From positions 7,642 to 71,641 of the forward strand of contig NZ_KB849207.1 of assembly GCF_000368025.1 (NCBI RefSeq): 64,000 nucleotides of DNA, read 5' to 3'. The stretch's first letter is position 1, and every line of letters starts with the position of its first letter. Source of the DNA: Acinetobacter parvus DSM 16617 = CIP 108168. GTDB lineage: Bacteria; Pseudomonadota; Gammaproteobacteria; Pseudomonadales; Moraxellaceae. The position numbers were made by a program, and so were the translations under genes. The notes under the pieces are model-generated. The model was not told the origin of the DNA. It did not search any database and saw nothing but the letters and a program-made list of their open reading frames with translations. This document shows, in pieces, positions 35,449-44,034 of this stretch.

Positions 35449-36687
35449 ATGTTTCAAGAAATGATTGCGGATTTTCAACAGAATTTCTGGTTATATATTT
35501 CGATCCCATTTATTAGTGGCTTTATTGGCTATGTGACCAAAGTGATTGCAATTCAAATGATGTTTGCACCACTTGAATTTAAGGGATTAAGGTTATTTGG
35601 TCTTCCAATTGGATGGCAAGGGATTGTTCCCCGCAAGGCTGAGAAGATGGCAACCATTGCTGTTGAGTTGATGACCTCAAAGTTGATTCAACCACAGGAA
35701 ATTTTCGCCAGACTTGATCCCAAGCGTATCGCCCAGGAAATTGAAAAGCCGTTAATGGCCTCTGCTGAGGATATTACTCGCGAAGTTGCACAGCAATATC
35801 AGCCTGGTTTATGGGAAGGCATGCCAGAGTTTGCCCGTCAAAAATTGATTAAACGGGTTCAGGCCAAAGCCCCTGAGATTGTTGAACATATCATGGGCGA
35901 AGTGCAAAAAGATGTGATCAAATACTTTGACATCAAACACATGGTGATTAGCAATCTCCTCAAAGATAAGCGTCTTCTCAACGAAATTTTCAAAAAAGTC
36001 GGCAAACAAGAATTTAAATTCTTTAGTAATGTGGGCTTTATTTTTGGTTTCGCTATTGGTGTAGTGCAAATGTTGTGTTGGGTGGTCACTCAAGGAAAAT
36101 ATCCTTGGATGCTGCCAATGTTTGGTGGCTTTGTCGGCTTTTTCAGTGACTGGATGGCTTTACAAATGATGTTTAGACCATTGTACCCAAAGAAGATTTT
36201 GGGCTACACATGGCAAGGTTTGTTCATCAAGCGTCAAAATGAAGTCGCGGCAGACTATGCAGCGCTCATTTCTAAACAATTACTCACATCCCGTAATATG
36301 ATGGAAGAGCTTTTTTCTGGAACCAATTCAGATAAAGTCATCGAACTCGTCAGTCGCCATGTGAAACAAGAAATTGATCTACAAGCAGGTATTGTTCGTC
36401 CACTGGTGGTGTATGCGATTGGCGGTGAAAAATATCAAAACCTTAAGAGCGAAGTGGCTGAACGTATTTTACAGCAACTGCCAGAAACCATGCGTTATGT
36501 AGAGTCTTATGCCGAAGATGCGATGAATGTCCGCAATACGTTGGTCGAAAGAATGCAGCGCTTAAGCCCTGAAGAATTCGAAGGGATGCTCCGCCCTGCA
36601 TTTAAAGAAGATGAATGGTCGTTGATCATTGTGGGCGCGGTGCTGGGTTTCCTTGTTGGGGAAATGCAGATCCACTTTATGCTGTAA
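35449..36687 (+). CDS. DUF445 family membrane protein
   Basis: A 412-residue protein: an N-terminal membrane helix (YISIPFISGFIGYVTKVIAI), a middle helical pair (FFSNVGFIFGFAIGVVQMLC, then MFGGFVGFFSDWMALQMMF) and a C-terminal helix (LIIVGAVLGFLVGEMQ). The two GFxGYxTxxxAxxMMF-like repeats are typical of DUF445. Its function is unknown. It stands alone with a terminator. Confidence 0.85.
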   Translation: MFQEMIADFQQNFWLYISIPFISGFIGYVTKVIAIQMMFAPLEFKGLRLFGLPIGWQGIVPRKAEKMATIAVELMTSKLIQPQEIFARLDPKRIAQEIEKPLMASAEDITREVAQQYQPGLWEGMPEFARQKLIKRVQAKAPEIVEHIMGEVQKDVIKYFDIKHMVISNLLKDKRLLNEIFKKVGKQEFKFFSNVGFIFGFAIGVVQMLCWVVTQGKYPWMLPMFGGFVGFFSDWMALQMMFRPLYPKKILGYTWQGLFIKRQNEVAADYAALISKQLLTSRNMMEELFSGTNSDKVIELVSRHVKQEIDLQAGIVRPLVVYAIGGEKYQNLKSEVAERILQQLPETMRYVESYAEDAMNVRNTLVERMQRLSPEEFEGMLRPAFKEDEWSLIIVGAVLGFLVGEMQIHFML

Positions 36688-36713
36688 ATCTAAAATCCGT
36701 ACAATTAAAAATA

Positions 36714-36738
36714 GGGAGCAATTGGCTCCCTGTTTTTT
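36714..36738 (+). terminator. Terminator after DUF445 gene
   Basis: GGGAGC / GCTCCC (36714-36719, 36725-36730) followed by a T-rich tract. Confidence 0.88.
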
Positions 36739-36762
36739 ATGATTAAAAAGTTAATGAGCATC

Positions 36763-36915
36763 GTAAGCGCCCGCTGAACCCCATGCCTACTTTTAATTTT
36801 GGTCGGATTTCCAGCGGTGTGGTAGCAATTCTTCAATCTGGGTCACTTTATGCTTCGGCAACCTTTTCAGCACATTACTTAAATAGACATACGGATCCAG
36901 TCCATTGGTAATACC
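36763..36915 (-). mobile_element. IS66-family remnant: right end and transposase (TnpC) tail
   Basis: GTAAGCGCCCGCTGAACC at 36763-36780 is an IS66-type terminal inverted repeat. Thirteen bases inside it a minus-strand frame ends at 36793, reading NGLDPYVYLSNVLKRLPKHK and then IEELLPHRW, the conserved C-terminus of IS66 TnpC. The rest of the element is missing; beyond about 36915 the frame reads unrelated hydrophobic residues. It lies just past the tRNA-Gly terminator. Confidence 0.82.
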
Positions 36916-36982
36916 CCCATTTTTAATTGAATCGAATAGCGAAAGAAGAAGAGCTTTCAAAAAATATAGTAAAATCAATAAC

Positions 36983-37017
36983 AAAAAAAAGCCCTAATCT
37001 TTCGACTAGGGCCTTTT
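36983..37017 (-). terminator. Terminator of the tRNA-Gly pair
   Basis: GCCCTA / TAGGGC (36991-36996, 37007-37012); on the minus strand a run of eight T follows. It is placed directly downstream of the two tRNA genes. Confidence 0.85.
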
Positions 37018-37022
37018 AAATT

Positions 37023-37098
<76 letters not shown>

Positions 37099-37142
37099 AT
37101 ATTGAGCAGTTTTTACTAAAACTTACACTTAAAAAACCAATC

Positions 37143-37218
<76 letters not shown>

Positions 37219-37227
37219 GTGCCAGCT

Positions 37228-37255
37228 ATAATACATTAAGCAAAACAACGGTCAA
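37228..37255 (-). promoter_or_regulatory. Promoter of the tRNA-Gly pair
   Basis: Reading leftward: TTGACC (37255-37250), 16-base spacer, TATTAT (37233-37228), 10 bases before the mature 5' end. Confidence 0.65.
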
Positions 37256-37445
37256 TAACTTTATGCAAAGAAATTGCTTAATTGCATAAAATAAAAGCAT
37301 TTTCAGCCTAAAAACCAAGAAAAATGCACTTTTACTCAGGATTGGGTAATTCAGACATCGAAGTCGCTGTGAAATCTCAACAGACCCACCACTTTCAGTC
37401 ATGTATACTTGGCAGCTATCTCAATCTGACCTGACAGAGTGACCG

Positions 37446-37754
37446 ATGAATTTAGAACAACAGTTGATTGAACGTTTACAAACCTTGGCACCCATCCATC
37501 TTGAGGTGATCAATGAGTCGGCAGGGCATGGGGGATATTTCCCAGGCAAGGAATCCCACTTTAAGGTGATTGTGGTGAGTGAAGAGTTTCAGGCGCTGCG
37601 TCTGGTACAGCGCCATCAAAAGATCTATGCCGTTGCGGCAGGGTTGATGAGTCCTGGGCAGATTCACGCACTGGCAATTCACGCCTATATTCCGACGGAA
37701 TGGCAGGGGCAGGCACCTGCAAGCCCTGAATGTGCGCATGCACCAAAAAACTAA
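37446..37754 (+). CDS. bolA: BolA family protein
   Basis: A 102-residue protein of the BolA/IbaG fold: LIERLQTLAPIHLEVINESA, HFKVIVVSEEFQAL with the conserved His, and LMSPGQIHALAIHAYIPTEW. BolA proteins work with monothiol glutaredoxins in iron-sulfur or iron sensing and affect cell shape. It is 9 bases before a SirB2-like gene. Confidence 0.9.
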   Translation: MNLEQQLIERLQTLAPIHLEVINESAGHGGYFPGKESHFKVIVVSEEFQALRLVQRHQKIYAVAAGLMSPGQIHALAIHAYIPTEWQGQAPASPECAHAPKN

Positions 37755-37763
37755 GGATCAATC

Positions 37764-38156
37764 ATGGACGCACATTTACTCACTAAAATTGTTCATATGT
37801 CGGCTGTAAGTCTATTGATTCTGGTGTTTTTTACCCGTGCGGCAACCCTATATATGGGTGTCAGGGAACAGCAGCCCAACCACCATGCACGTAAAGGCTT
37901 TGTGGCATTACAGCATCTATCCCTCACCCTAATTATTGTGACGGGTGCGGTTCTACTGTTTATGAATAACTTTGATGTACAGCCATGGTTTTATGCCAAG
38001 ATCATTCTATTTTTTGTGTTGTGGTCTTCCCTGATCAAAACCTACAACAAAGATGACAGTATCTTGTTGGTGCAGCGGCGTGCTGGTTTATTGATCGGTA
38101 CGGTGGCGCTGGTGGGGATTCTGGGGCTGGTCATCATTAAACCAATTTTTGCGTAA
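37764..38156 (+). CDS. SirB2-family membrane protein
   Basis: A 130-residue protein with four hydrophobic helices (LLTKIVHMSAVSLLILVFFT; LSLTLIIVTGAVLLFM; FYAKIILFFVLWSSLI; LLIGTVALVGILGLVII). Size and layout match SirB2. The family function is not established. It is probably co-transcribed with bolA. Confidence 0.78.
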   Translation: MDAHLLTKIVHMSAVSLLILVFFTRAATLYMGVREQQPNHHARKGFVALQHLSLTLIIVTGAVLLFMNNFDVQPWFYAKIILFFVLWSSLIKTYNKDDSILLVQRRAGLLIGTVALVGILGLVIIKPIFA

Positions 38157-38236
38157 TTTTTTGACATTGTTTTAGTAATTGTTTTTTCACTAGGTTAAAC
38201 TGCGTGCAGTTTACAAAAATCTTGTAGAGGGAAATC

Positions 38237-39079
38237 ATGTTAACTCGTGTGGTATTTAACCAAAAAGGTGGTGTAGGGAAATCAAGTATTACAGTCAACT
38301 TAGCTGCAATTAGTGCTAAGCAAGGTTTAAGAACTTTGGTGATTGATCTTGATCCACAAGCAAATTCAAGCCAGTACCTTTTGGGTGAAGATGCCACCTA
38401 TTCTGCTGATAAAGCAGCATTAGAGCCAAACATTGAAAATTTCTTTGAAGATATTTTGGGAAGCACGCAGCAAAAGGGCTTGATTGGTAACGCAATTGGT
38501 TCAATTTTGAAAGCACCACGTGGTAAGGGTTTAGAAAGTTACGTTCATCGAACCTCTTTTGAAAACTTAGATGTGATTCCTGCAAGCCCAAGTCTTGGTG
38601 CTTTGGAGCATGCGCTGGAGAGCAAGCACAAGATTTATAAATTACGTGACTCAATTCAGGCTCTCAGCGCCCGCTATGACCGTATCTTTATTGATACACC
38701 GCCAGCATTTAACTTTTTTACCTTATCAGCATTAATTTCAGCAGACCGTGTGCTGATTCCATTTGACTGCGATGTGTTCTCAAAGCGTGCGTTACAAACT
38801 TTGATTGAAAATGTGATCGAAACCCAAGATGATCATAATAATCGCTTGGAGATTGAAGGGATTGTGGTCAATCAGTTCCAGTCTCAGGCAAAACTTCCCC
38901 GTGAAGTGGTTCAGCAATTAAAAGATGAAGGTTTGCCTGTGCTGGAAAGCATGTTGCCGCCGTCAGTATTGATGAAAGAATCACATCAGAAGAATTTACC
39001 CTTGATTCATTTGGCATCTGAACATAAATTGACCGTCGCTTATGTCACGCTGTTCAATGAGATTGAGTCAAAGAAATAA
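38237..39079 (+). CDS. Orphan ParA/Soj-type ATPase
   Basis: A 280-residue P-loop ATPase with a deviant Walker A at residues 10-16 (KGGVGKSS) with both signature lysines, DLDPQANSS, and IDTPPAFNFFTL. No parB, parS-like array or replication gene is adjacent, so chromosome or plasmid partition in the usual form is unlikely. Orphan ParA proteins can place other cargo, such as chemotaxis clusters or division factors. A lipoprotein gene follows 9 bases later and may be functionally linked. Confidence 0.85.
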   Translation: MLTRVVFNQKGGVGKSSITVNLAAISAKQGLRTLVIDLDPQANSSQYLLGEDATYSADKAALEPNIENFFEDILGSTQQKGLIGNAIGSILKAPRGKGLESYVHRTSFENLDVIPASPSLGALEHALESKHKIYKLRDSIQALSARYDRIFIDTPPAFNFFTLSALISADRVLIPFDCDVFSKRALQTLIENVIETQDDHNNRLEIEGIVVNQFQSQAKLPREVVQQLKDEGLPVLESMLPPSVLMKESHQKNLPLIHLASEHKLTVAYVTLFNEIESKK

Positions 39080-39088
39080 GAGAATCTT

Positions 39089-39478
39089 ATGAAACGCTTA
39101 TATTGGATGCCTGTGTTGGCAGCGAGTATGTTGTTGGGTGCCTGTGCATCGACGGTTAAACCAGCCTACGTGTCACCCACTCAGTACCAGTCGCTCAATT
39201 GCCAGCAGTTGCAGGCAGAGTACAACCGTATCCAGCAGTATATTGATAATGGCGTGCAGACACCAAAACGTACAGGTGTGGGCGTGGGTGTTGGACTTGG
39301 TGGTGGCTGGGGCAAAGGCGGATGGGGTTTTGGTCCATCCATCTCGGTTAATATGGGGCAGTCCATGAACACCAAGAATACCGAGCTTGCCAATGTGCTT
39401 GGACAGCAGGATGCCATTGTGCAGGCGGCACGGTTCAAGGGTTGTCCAATTATTGTGAAGCAACGTCCAAAATCATAA
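39089..39478 (+). CDS. Predicted Gly-rich lipoprotein
   Basis: A 129-residue protein with a lipoprotein signal (PVLAASMLLGAC, lipobox LGAC), a short helical part with one Cys (LNCQQLQAEYNRIQQ), and a Gly/Trp-rich segment (GVGVGLGGGWGKGGWGFG). It ends with a conserved-looking RFKGCPIIV. The family is common but unnamed in Acinetobacter. It follows the ParA gene closely. Confidence 0.75.
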   Translation: MKRLYWMPVLAASMLLGACASTVKPAYVSPTQYQSLNCQQLQAEYNRIQQYIDNGVQTPKRTGVGVGVGLGGGWGKGGWGFGPSISVNMGQSMNTKNTELANVLGQQDAIVQAARFKGCPIIVKQRPKS

Positions 39479-39493
39479 GTGTTGATCTTCTAT

Positions 39494-39513
39494 CACCGTG
39501 GTTTGCCACGGTG
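39494..39513 (+). terminator. Hairpin after lipoprotein gene
   Basis: CACCGTGG / CCACGGTG with loop TTTG is a strong stem 16 bases after the stop, but has no T-run. Confidence 0.5.
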
Positions 39514-39681
39514 ACATATAACTAAATTTTAGCAAAATGTTTCAATAAATAATTAATAGAATCAATATATTGTAAATTTTAAACCACTGATCCTGCGTAT
39601 TTTTCCTCTCAGACAACATCCTAAAATTTGTGTTCTTGTCCCAAATTCGTTTAAGGTGGCGGGCGTGTAGGGTTATTCGGT

Positions 39682-40278
39682 ATGTCTATGATTGAGAGTT
39701 GGTTTTTTGTTTTTGCGATGATCGCGGTGTTATTGATTCCTGGGCCGACCAATGCTCTGCTCGCCAGTTCAACCCATCAACAAGGTGTGTTGAAAACCCT
39801 GCCGTTTATTCCTATGGAATGGTTGGGCTATGTCTATAGCATCGGGTTGTGGGCACTCTTTATCCATCTGTTCCATCCCATCTGGCCAGCACTCACCCAC
39901 ATTCTGCATGTTGCCAGCGTGGCTTATGTGTTATGGCTGGCCTTTCATTTATGGAAAAGTTCACACCTGCAAAAACATGACCAGCATCACCCACATATCC
40001 GAACGCCAGAGTTGTTTGTCTCGGCCTTGCGAAACCCTAAAACCTTGCTGCTGGCGGCAGGAATTTTTCCCAGTGAAACATGGGACTCGGTAGAGAATAC
40101 AGTTCTGGTGTTTGCGGTATTCAGTGTGGTACTGATCCCTCTTTCAATCTTCTGGATGGTGTTTGGCCGTGCCTTACTGGCAGGTAGCTTGGTTGGAATC
40201 AAGGCCGACCATTTATATAAAGGATCGGCCATGCTGCTGCTGATGTGTATGTTGCCAATGATCTTTCGTTTCTTCTAG
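39682..40278 (+). CDS. LysE-family exporter
   Basis: A 198-residue inner-membrane protein of the LysE/RhtB amino-acid or metabolite exporter superfamily, with about six helices. The N-terminal signature LLIPGPTNALLASSTHQQG is conserved. A His-rich loop (KHDQHHPHIR) lies near residue 97-106. The substrate is unknown. It converges on the DedA gene. Confidence 0.85.
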   Translation: MSMIESWFFVFAMIAVLLIPGPTNALLASSTHQQGVLKTLPFIPMEWLGYVYSIGLWALFIHLFHPIWPALTHILHVASVAYVLWLAFHLWKSSHLQKHDQHHPHIRTPELFVSALRNPKTLLLAAGIFPSETWDSVENTVLVFAVFSVVLIPLSIFWMVFGRALLAGSLVGIKADHLYKGSAMLLLMCMLPMIFRFF

Positions 40279-40290
40279 GCAGACATTGAA

Positions 40291-40929
40291 TTATTGTGCT
40301 TTACGGTTATCCAGTTTCTGGCGAATAAAACCAATCACACCTGGCAGGATACTGATAATGATGATGCCAAAAATGAGGTGGGTGAAGTTGTCTTTCACAA
40401 TTGGCATATTTCCGAATAAATAGCCGAGGGTAATAAAAGAGGCAACCCAACAGAAAGCGCCAACCACATTATAGGTCAGGAAAAACTTATAATTCATGCT
40501 GCCTGCACCCGCAACAAAAGGCGCAAAGGTACGTGCAAACGGCACAAAACGAGCAAAGATAATGGTTTTTCCCCCATGACGCTGAAAAAACAGCTGGGTG
40601 TTGATCAAGTGCTGCTGATTGATAAAACGTGAGTTGATTTCAAATACGCGCGGGCCAATGTGGCGGCCAATATGGTAATTGACGGTATCACCCAATACCG
40701 CTGCGATAAACAGCAAAATACCGAGTGCCCATGGGTCCATGGCACCCGTTGACGCAGCCAGCGCACCCGCAGCGAACAGCAGGCTGTCGCCTGGTAAAAA
40801 TGGCATCACCACCAAACCAGTTTCAACAAAGATGATTAAAAATAGAATGGCATAAATCCATATGCCATAATTGGTAATGAACTCTAAAAGATGTTCGTCA
40901 ACGTGCAGAATAAAATCAATGAGTTCCAT
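40291..40929 (-). CDS. DedA-family membrane protein
   Basis: A 212-residue protein of the DedA/VTT superfamily (proposed lipid scramblases or proton-dependent transporters). PFLPGDSLLFAAGALA and FARFVPFARTFAPFVAGAGS carry the conserved E/G-rich re-entrant and R...P motifs. ATG 40929 (MELIDFIL) starts it; five extra codons upstream are less likely. Confidence 0.9.
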   Translation of the reverse strand: MELIDFILHVDEHLLEFITNYGIWIYAILFLIIFVETGLVVMPFLPGDSLLFAAGALAASTGAMDPWALGILLFIAAVLGDTVNYHIGRHIGPRVFEINSRFINQQHLINTQLFFQRHGGKTIIFARFVPFARTFAPFVAGAGSMNYKFFLTYNVVGAFCWVASFITLGYLFGNMPIVKDNFTHLIFGIIIISILPGVIGFIRQKLDNRKAQ

Positions 40930-41032
40930 AAAATGTAAATACAATAAATTTGAGCTAAATCCTAGCAGTGCCTTTAGGGAAAGTCAGTATAAAAAGCAAA
41001 ATTATTGGTAACTTTACAGTGTGGAGCTGATC

Positions 41033-41232
41033 ATGTTTAATCCGAATGTCGTTGTAAAAAATATCGTCACGCAGCCATGCGTTGAGAATATTGTGACGCT
41101 GATTGCCCGTATCCTTATGGCCTATATTTTTGTCATTACAGGTTGGGGCAAGTTAACAGGTTAAGGTTATGCCGCAACCGCTCAATATATGGAATCAATG
41201 GGCGTGCCTGCCGCACTGTTACCCCTCACTTG
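41033..41232 (+). pseudogene. DoxX-family membrane protein, truncated and with early stop
   Basis: ATG 41033 opens a frame (IVTLIARILMAYIFVITGWG) that stops at TAA 41162; the same frame resumes as GYAATAQYMESMGVPAALLP, which is the expected continuation of a DoxX protein after GKLTG. A short duplicated GGTTA at the break explains the stop. The gene then ends abruptly next to an IS200/IS605-type element, so the 3' half is lost. Confidence 0.75.
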
Positions 41233-41250
41233 GTAGATACACATCGCTTT

Positions 41251-41575
41251 GACATCCTCCCCGACCTAAAGGACGGGGATTCCTACTGCTAGATGGCAAT
41301 GTCCTGCCACGAAACAGATACTATAGTTCTCTGCTTCTTATTCCAATGTAGTCCTACCTTTCGGATTGCAAAGAGTGCACGGATTACAATGGGGAAAACT
41401 GTTTTTTTCGTGTTGTATCAGTCTGCTGACTAAAAATATACAACGTAATTATCATAGCACATGGATTACTAGATTCAAATGTTTTTAGCAATCCTAGCTA
41501 ATCCCCACAAGGGGGACTAGCGGATTGCAGCCTTATATCCTCGGGCTAAACCCCGAGGTTTTACGGCTATTCGGA
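41251..41575 (-). mobile_element. IS200/IS605-type remnant without tnpB (two hairpin ends)
   Basis: The sequence GACATCCTCCCCGACC..., with stem CCCCG / CGGGG (41259-41263, 41274-41278), is the usual right end just after tnpB in many IS200/IS605 elements (read on the minus strand it ends GGGGAGGATGTC). The other end has CCTCGGG / CCCGAGG (41539-41545 and 41552-41558) beside GTTTTACGGC. Only about 325 bases lie between, with no transposase or TnpB frame, so it is a non-autonomous derivative. It sits at the break of a DoxX gene. Confidence 0.65.
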
Positions 41576-41626
41576 TAAACCAACCGATGTTGAGATAATC
41601 AACATTCAAAAGGTTGCGCATGCTCA

Positions 41627-42065
41627 GTAAGCGTCCGCTGAACACACCTTATGAATTCGTCCTATAAGCCTTAATTTAGTCCCCACTTAAAAACAAGTGG
41701 GGACTTAAATTTATGACTACAAATAACCAGACATCCATCGCATCTCTTGCGAAAAACGAAGAACATACTGTGCTGAATTTAAACGTATGGATACGGCCAT
41801 GGCTCAGGTGCTGAGAGCCTTTGGCTACATCAAACCGCATTGTGCCTACCTATTCTGTAATAAACGTGACCATCGCATGAAAGTGCTGGTACATGATGGA
41901 CTGGGCATGTGGCTATGTGCCCGACGGCTGGAACAGGGCAAATTTCACTGGGCTAAAGTTCACCAGGGTGAAACCGTAGCTCTCAGCCCAGAACAGTTAC
42001 AGGCAGTGATCCAGGGTTTGCCCTGGCAACGCATTGGACGACAGCAAGAGGTCACAATGCTCTAA
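41627..42065 (+). mobile_element. IS66-family remnant: left end, orfA start and TnpB tail
   Basis: GTAAGCGTCCGCTGAACA at 41627-41644 is an IS66-type terminal repeat pointing right. Near 41713 a short frame (MTTNNQTSIASLAKNEEHTV) could be the start of the accessory orfA. From 41787 the frame reads AYLFCNKRDHRMKVLVHDGL, then LELGKFHW-like and LSPEQLQAVIQGLPW, the second half of IS66 TnpB (Orf2). The TnpB N-terminus and all of TnpC are missing. Confidence 0.75.
41787..42065 (+). pseudogene. IS66 TnpB, truncated
   Basis: A 92-codon frame with the TnpB features FCNKRDHRMKVLVHDG and LSPEQLQAVIQGLPW. The N-terminal third is replaced by unrelated residues (MDTAMAQVLRAFGYIK). It belongs to the IS66 remnant described at 41627-42065. 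Confidence 0.75.
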
Positions 42066-42122
42066 ACTAGCTTGGTACATTCTGCTATTCTCCAAACATT
42101 CTATTTCATTCTTCTCATGACC

Positions 42123-42287
42123 TCAGGCATAGAGTAATGTAATCACATCAGATGCACAAATTTGACTTTGACGCACACGTTTAATCTTGCCACAAGTGAG
42201 CATGTATTGCTCAACCTGCTCTGAAATATCAGTGCAGAAACCATCAATTAGGCAGAAAAGTGTTGTAAGCTGTGTGTCGATAGGCAT
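42123..42287 (-). pseudogene. Transposase N-terminal remnant, possibly IS982
   Basis: A 54-codon frame (MPIDTQLTTLFCLIDGFCTD, then GKIKRVRQSQICASDVITLL) resembles the N-terminal domain of IS982-type transposases (LFCxVDDFC ... S.SE.MTI). It stops at TGA 42123 without a catalytic region. The remaining 42288-42499 holds no gene I can support. Confidence 0.45.
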
Positions 42288-42499
42288 TTTGAGATCATTG
42301 TTTTTTTGTCATGATTAAATTTTGATTTAAATGCCTGTCCTTTTACAACTTCCTTATCCCGAATTCACGTTAAGTAGAGACCTGTTCCCAATTTGGATCT
42401 GCCTCCAGTAAAATTAACTTTAGCTAGTCTTGTTGTGGTTTTTCTAATGCCATCCATTTTACTTGCGGGATCGAATATATTTCTTTTATATTCATATTC

Positions 42500-43165
42500 T
42501 TAGAATTCAACATCTGAATATAGTTCAATATCATGCATTTTCAAGGGATGCTGGAATGCCAAATATGCCGCATGTAAAGCCATGCGTTTTAAATGAAACC
42601 TGGCTGAATCAGGATGATAGAGTTTATCTCCCATAATCGGATGACCAATATGCATCATATGGACGCGGAGTTGATGTGACCGTCCTGTAACAGGTTCCAA
42701 ACGGACTCGACTTTGATCTGTTTCCGCATCATATTTCATCAACTGAAATATAGTCTTGGCCTGTTTGCCGAGTTCAAAATGCACCATTTGACGTGGACGA
42801 TTTTCCCAGTCAGTGATCAAGGGAACTTCAACACTTCCCTCAGCCTGAATTTTTCCTTGTATCAACGCAATATAGTATTTTTTTATTGTACGTGCCTGAA
42901 ACATCTTGCTGACCGCAACTTCAGCATCGCGGTGTTTAGCAAACATCAATAAGCCAGAGGTGGCCATATCTAGCCGATGAGTGACTTTAGCTGTTGGAAA
43001 TTTTTCCAAAATCCGCAAATAGGCACTGTCCTGATGTTCAGGTAAACGCCCCATTACTGACAATAATCCAGCAGGCTTATTGACCACCATCAGATCTTCA
43101 TCTTCATATATGATTTCAAGCGGTTCCTGTGGTGGCATATACATAAAGTCGTTATTTAAGGGCAT
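42500..43165 (-). CDS. rluA: RluA-family pseudouridine synthase
   Basis: A 221-residue enzyme, the size of E. coli RluA (dual 23S rRNA U746 / tRNA U32). Catalytic Asp lies in THRLDMATSGLLMFAKH; other motifs are VVNKPAGLLSV and RLEPVTGRSHQLRVHM. It has no S4 domain, which also points to RluA rather than RluC/D. The longer frame from 43201 begins at TTG; ATG 43165 (MPLNNDFMYM) is preferred. Confidence 0.88.
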   Translation of the reverse strand: MPLNNDFMYMPPQEPLEIIYEDEDLMVVNKPAGLLSVMGRLPEHQDSAYLRILEKFPTAKVTHRLDMATSGLLMFAKHRDAEVAVSKMFQARTIKKYYIALIQGKIQAEGSVEVPLITDWENRPRQMVHFELGKQAKTIFQLMKYDAETDQSRVRLEPVTGRSHQLRVHMMHIGHPIMGDKLYHPDSARFHLKRMALHAAYLAFQHPLKMHDIELYSDVEF

Positions 43166-43261
43166 AGGCAACAGACAACCTGGATAAACGCAAATTGGCA
43201 ACGATTATAGTTCTGCCAAGGGGTTTAGCAAGAGTCCTTAAGCTCGATGGTTTAAGAACAA

Positions 43262-43456
43262 TTAGGAATTTTTATTGCTCTTGGCTAAATTCTCTTTATA
43301 CATCTCTTCCAGTGTCGCAATTTCACGATTAAGAAAAGCAATCAGGTAGTCTTTTGCCCGTGCCAGACCCAGTTGCCTGAATGAAACCATATCCTTGGTT
43401 TTGCGTGTTACCAGTCCAAATACATCTTTTTTGGGAATGATTACGATTGTTCTGAC
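43262..43456 (-). pseudogene. C-terminal remnant of an unknown protein
   Basis: From a stop at 43457-43459 a frame runs to TAA 43262: VRTIVIIPKKDVFGLVTRKT, then FRQLGLARAKDYLIAFLNRE and a Lys-rich tail. Codon pattern looks coding (mixed strands and an amphipathic helix) but no start codon or family is evident. It is probably the tail of a lost gene. The rest of 43202-44034 has no other gene. Confidence 0.4.
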
Positions 43457-43709
43457 CTATTTCCTGTGATCATTCTTTGGTTTTACCTATTGTTTCAATT
43501 ATATCATTTTGTTTTTTAATATAAAAATATCGACTTCTATTCAAAATAGCAAAGCTTTATCGATGAACTTCACATTTATATTAGATTTTATTGATGTGGT
43601 TTTTATTATTTAAGTCTGATTGGTCATATTCTATTTCATTAAATTTTTCAGGGTATCAAGGGAAAACATGTTGTTTACTTCAACACCTATAACTTTGTAA
43701 GTTATAACC

Positions 43710-43866
43710 TCTGCCTATAAACTTTTGATCTATAGCGTCCTAAGCCGAATCGAGACCTTTTGGATAAGTACACACTTGCTTGATAAGCTTCGGTGCATGC
43801 TACTCTTTTCGATCCCCTTACGGAACTTTAATCGTTCCTCAACCCTTGAGACATAGTTTAGGCAGA
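43710..43866. repeat. Short inverted-repeat pair, possible MITE remnant
   Basis: TCTGCCTATAAACT (43710-43723) and AGTTTAGGCAGA (43855-43866) are inverted copies with one extra AT-pair insertion, 157 bases end to end, with no ORF inside. This could be a small non-autonomous element or coincidence. Confidence 0.3.
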
Positions 43867-44034
43867 TTGCTGTGGGATTGTTTTCCTAAAAATTACTATT
43901 TCTAGCCATCCATGAAATAATTTTGCATATCCAGTTTTATAATTGGAATTATTTTCCAAATAAAGCATAGATTTACCTATTATCTTCCGATATATCCTGT
44001 TTTATCTGTGTATTTTTTTACTTAAAAAACAGAT

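Noticed and set aside
42360..42470. A short minus-strand frame (MDGIRKTTTRLAKVN...) before rluA
   Set aside because: It is about 30 codons with no ribosome site or family; kept as non-coding.
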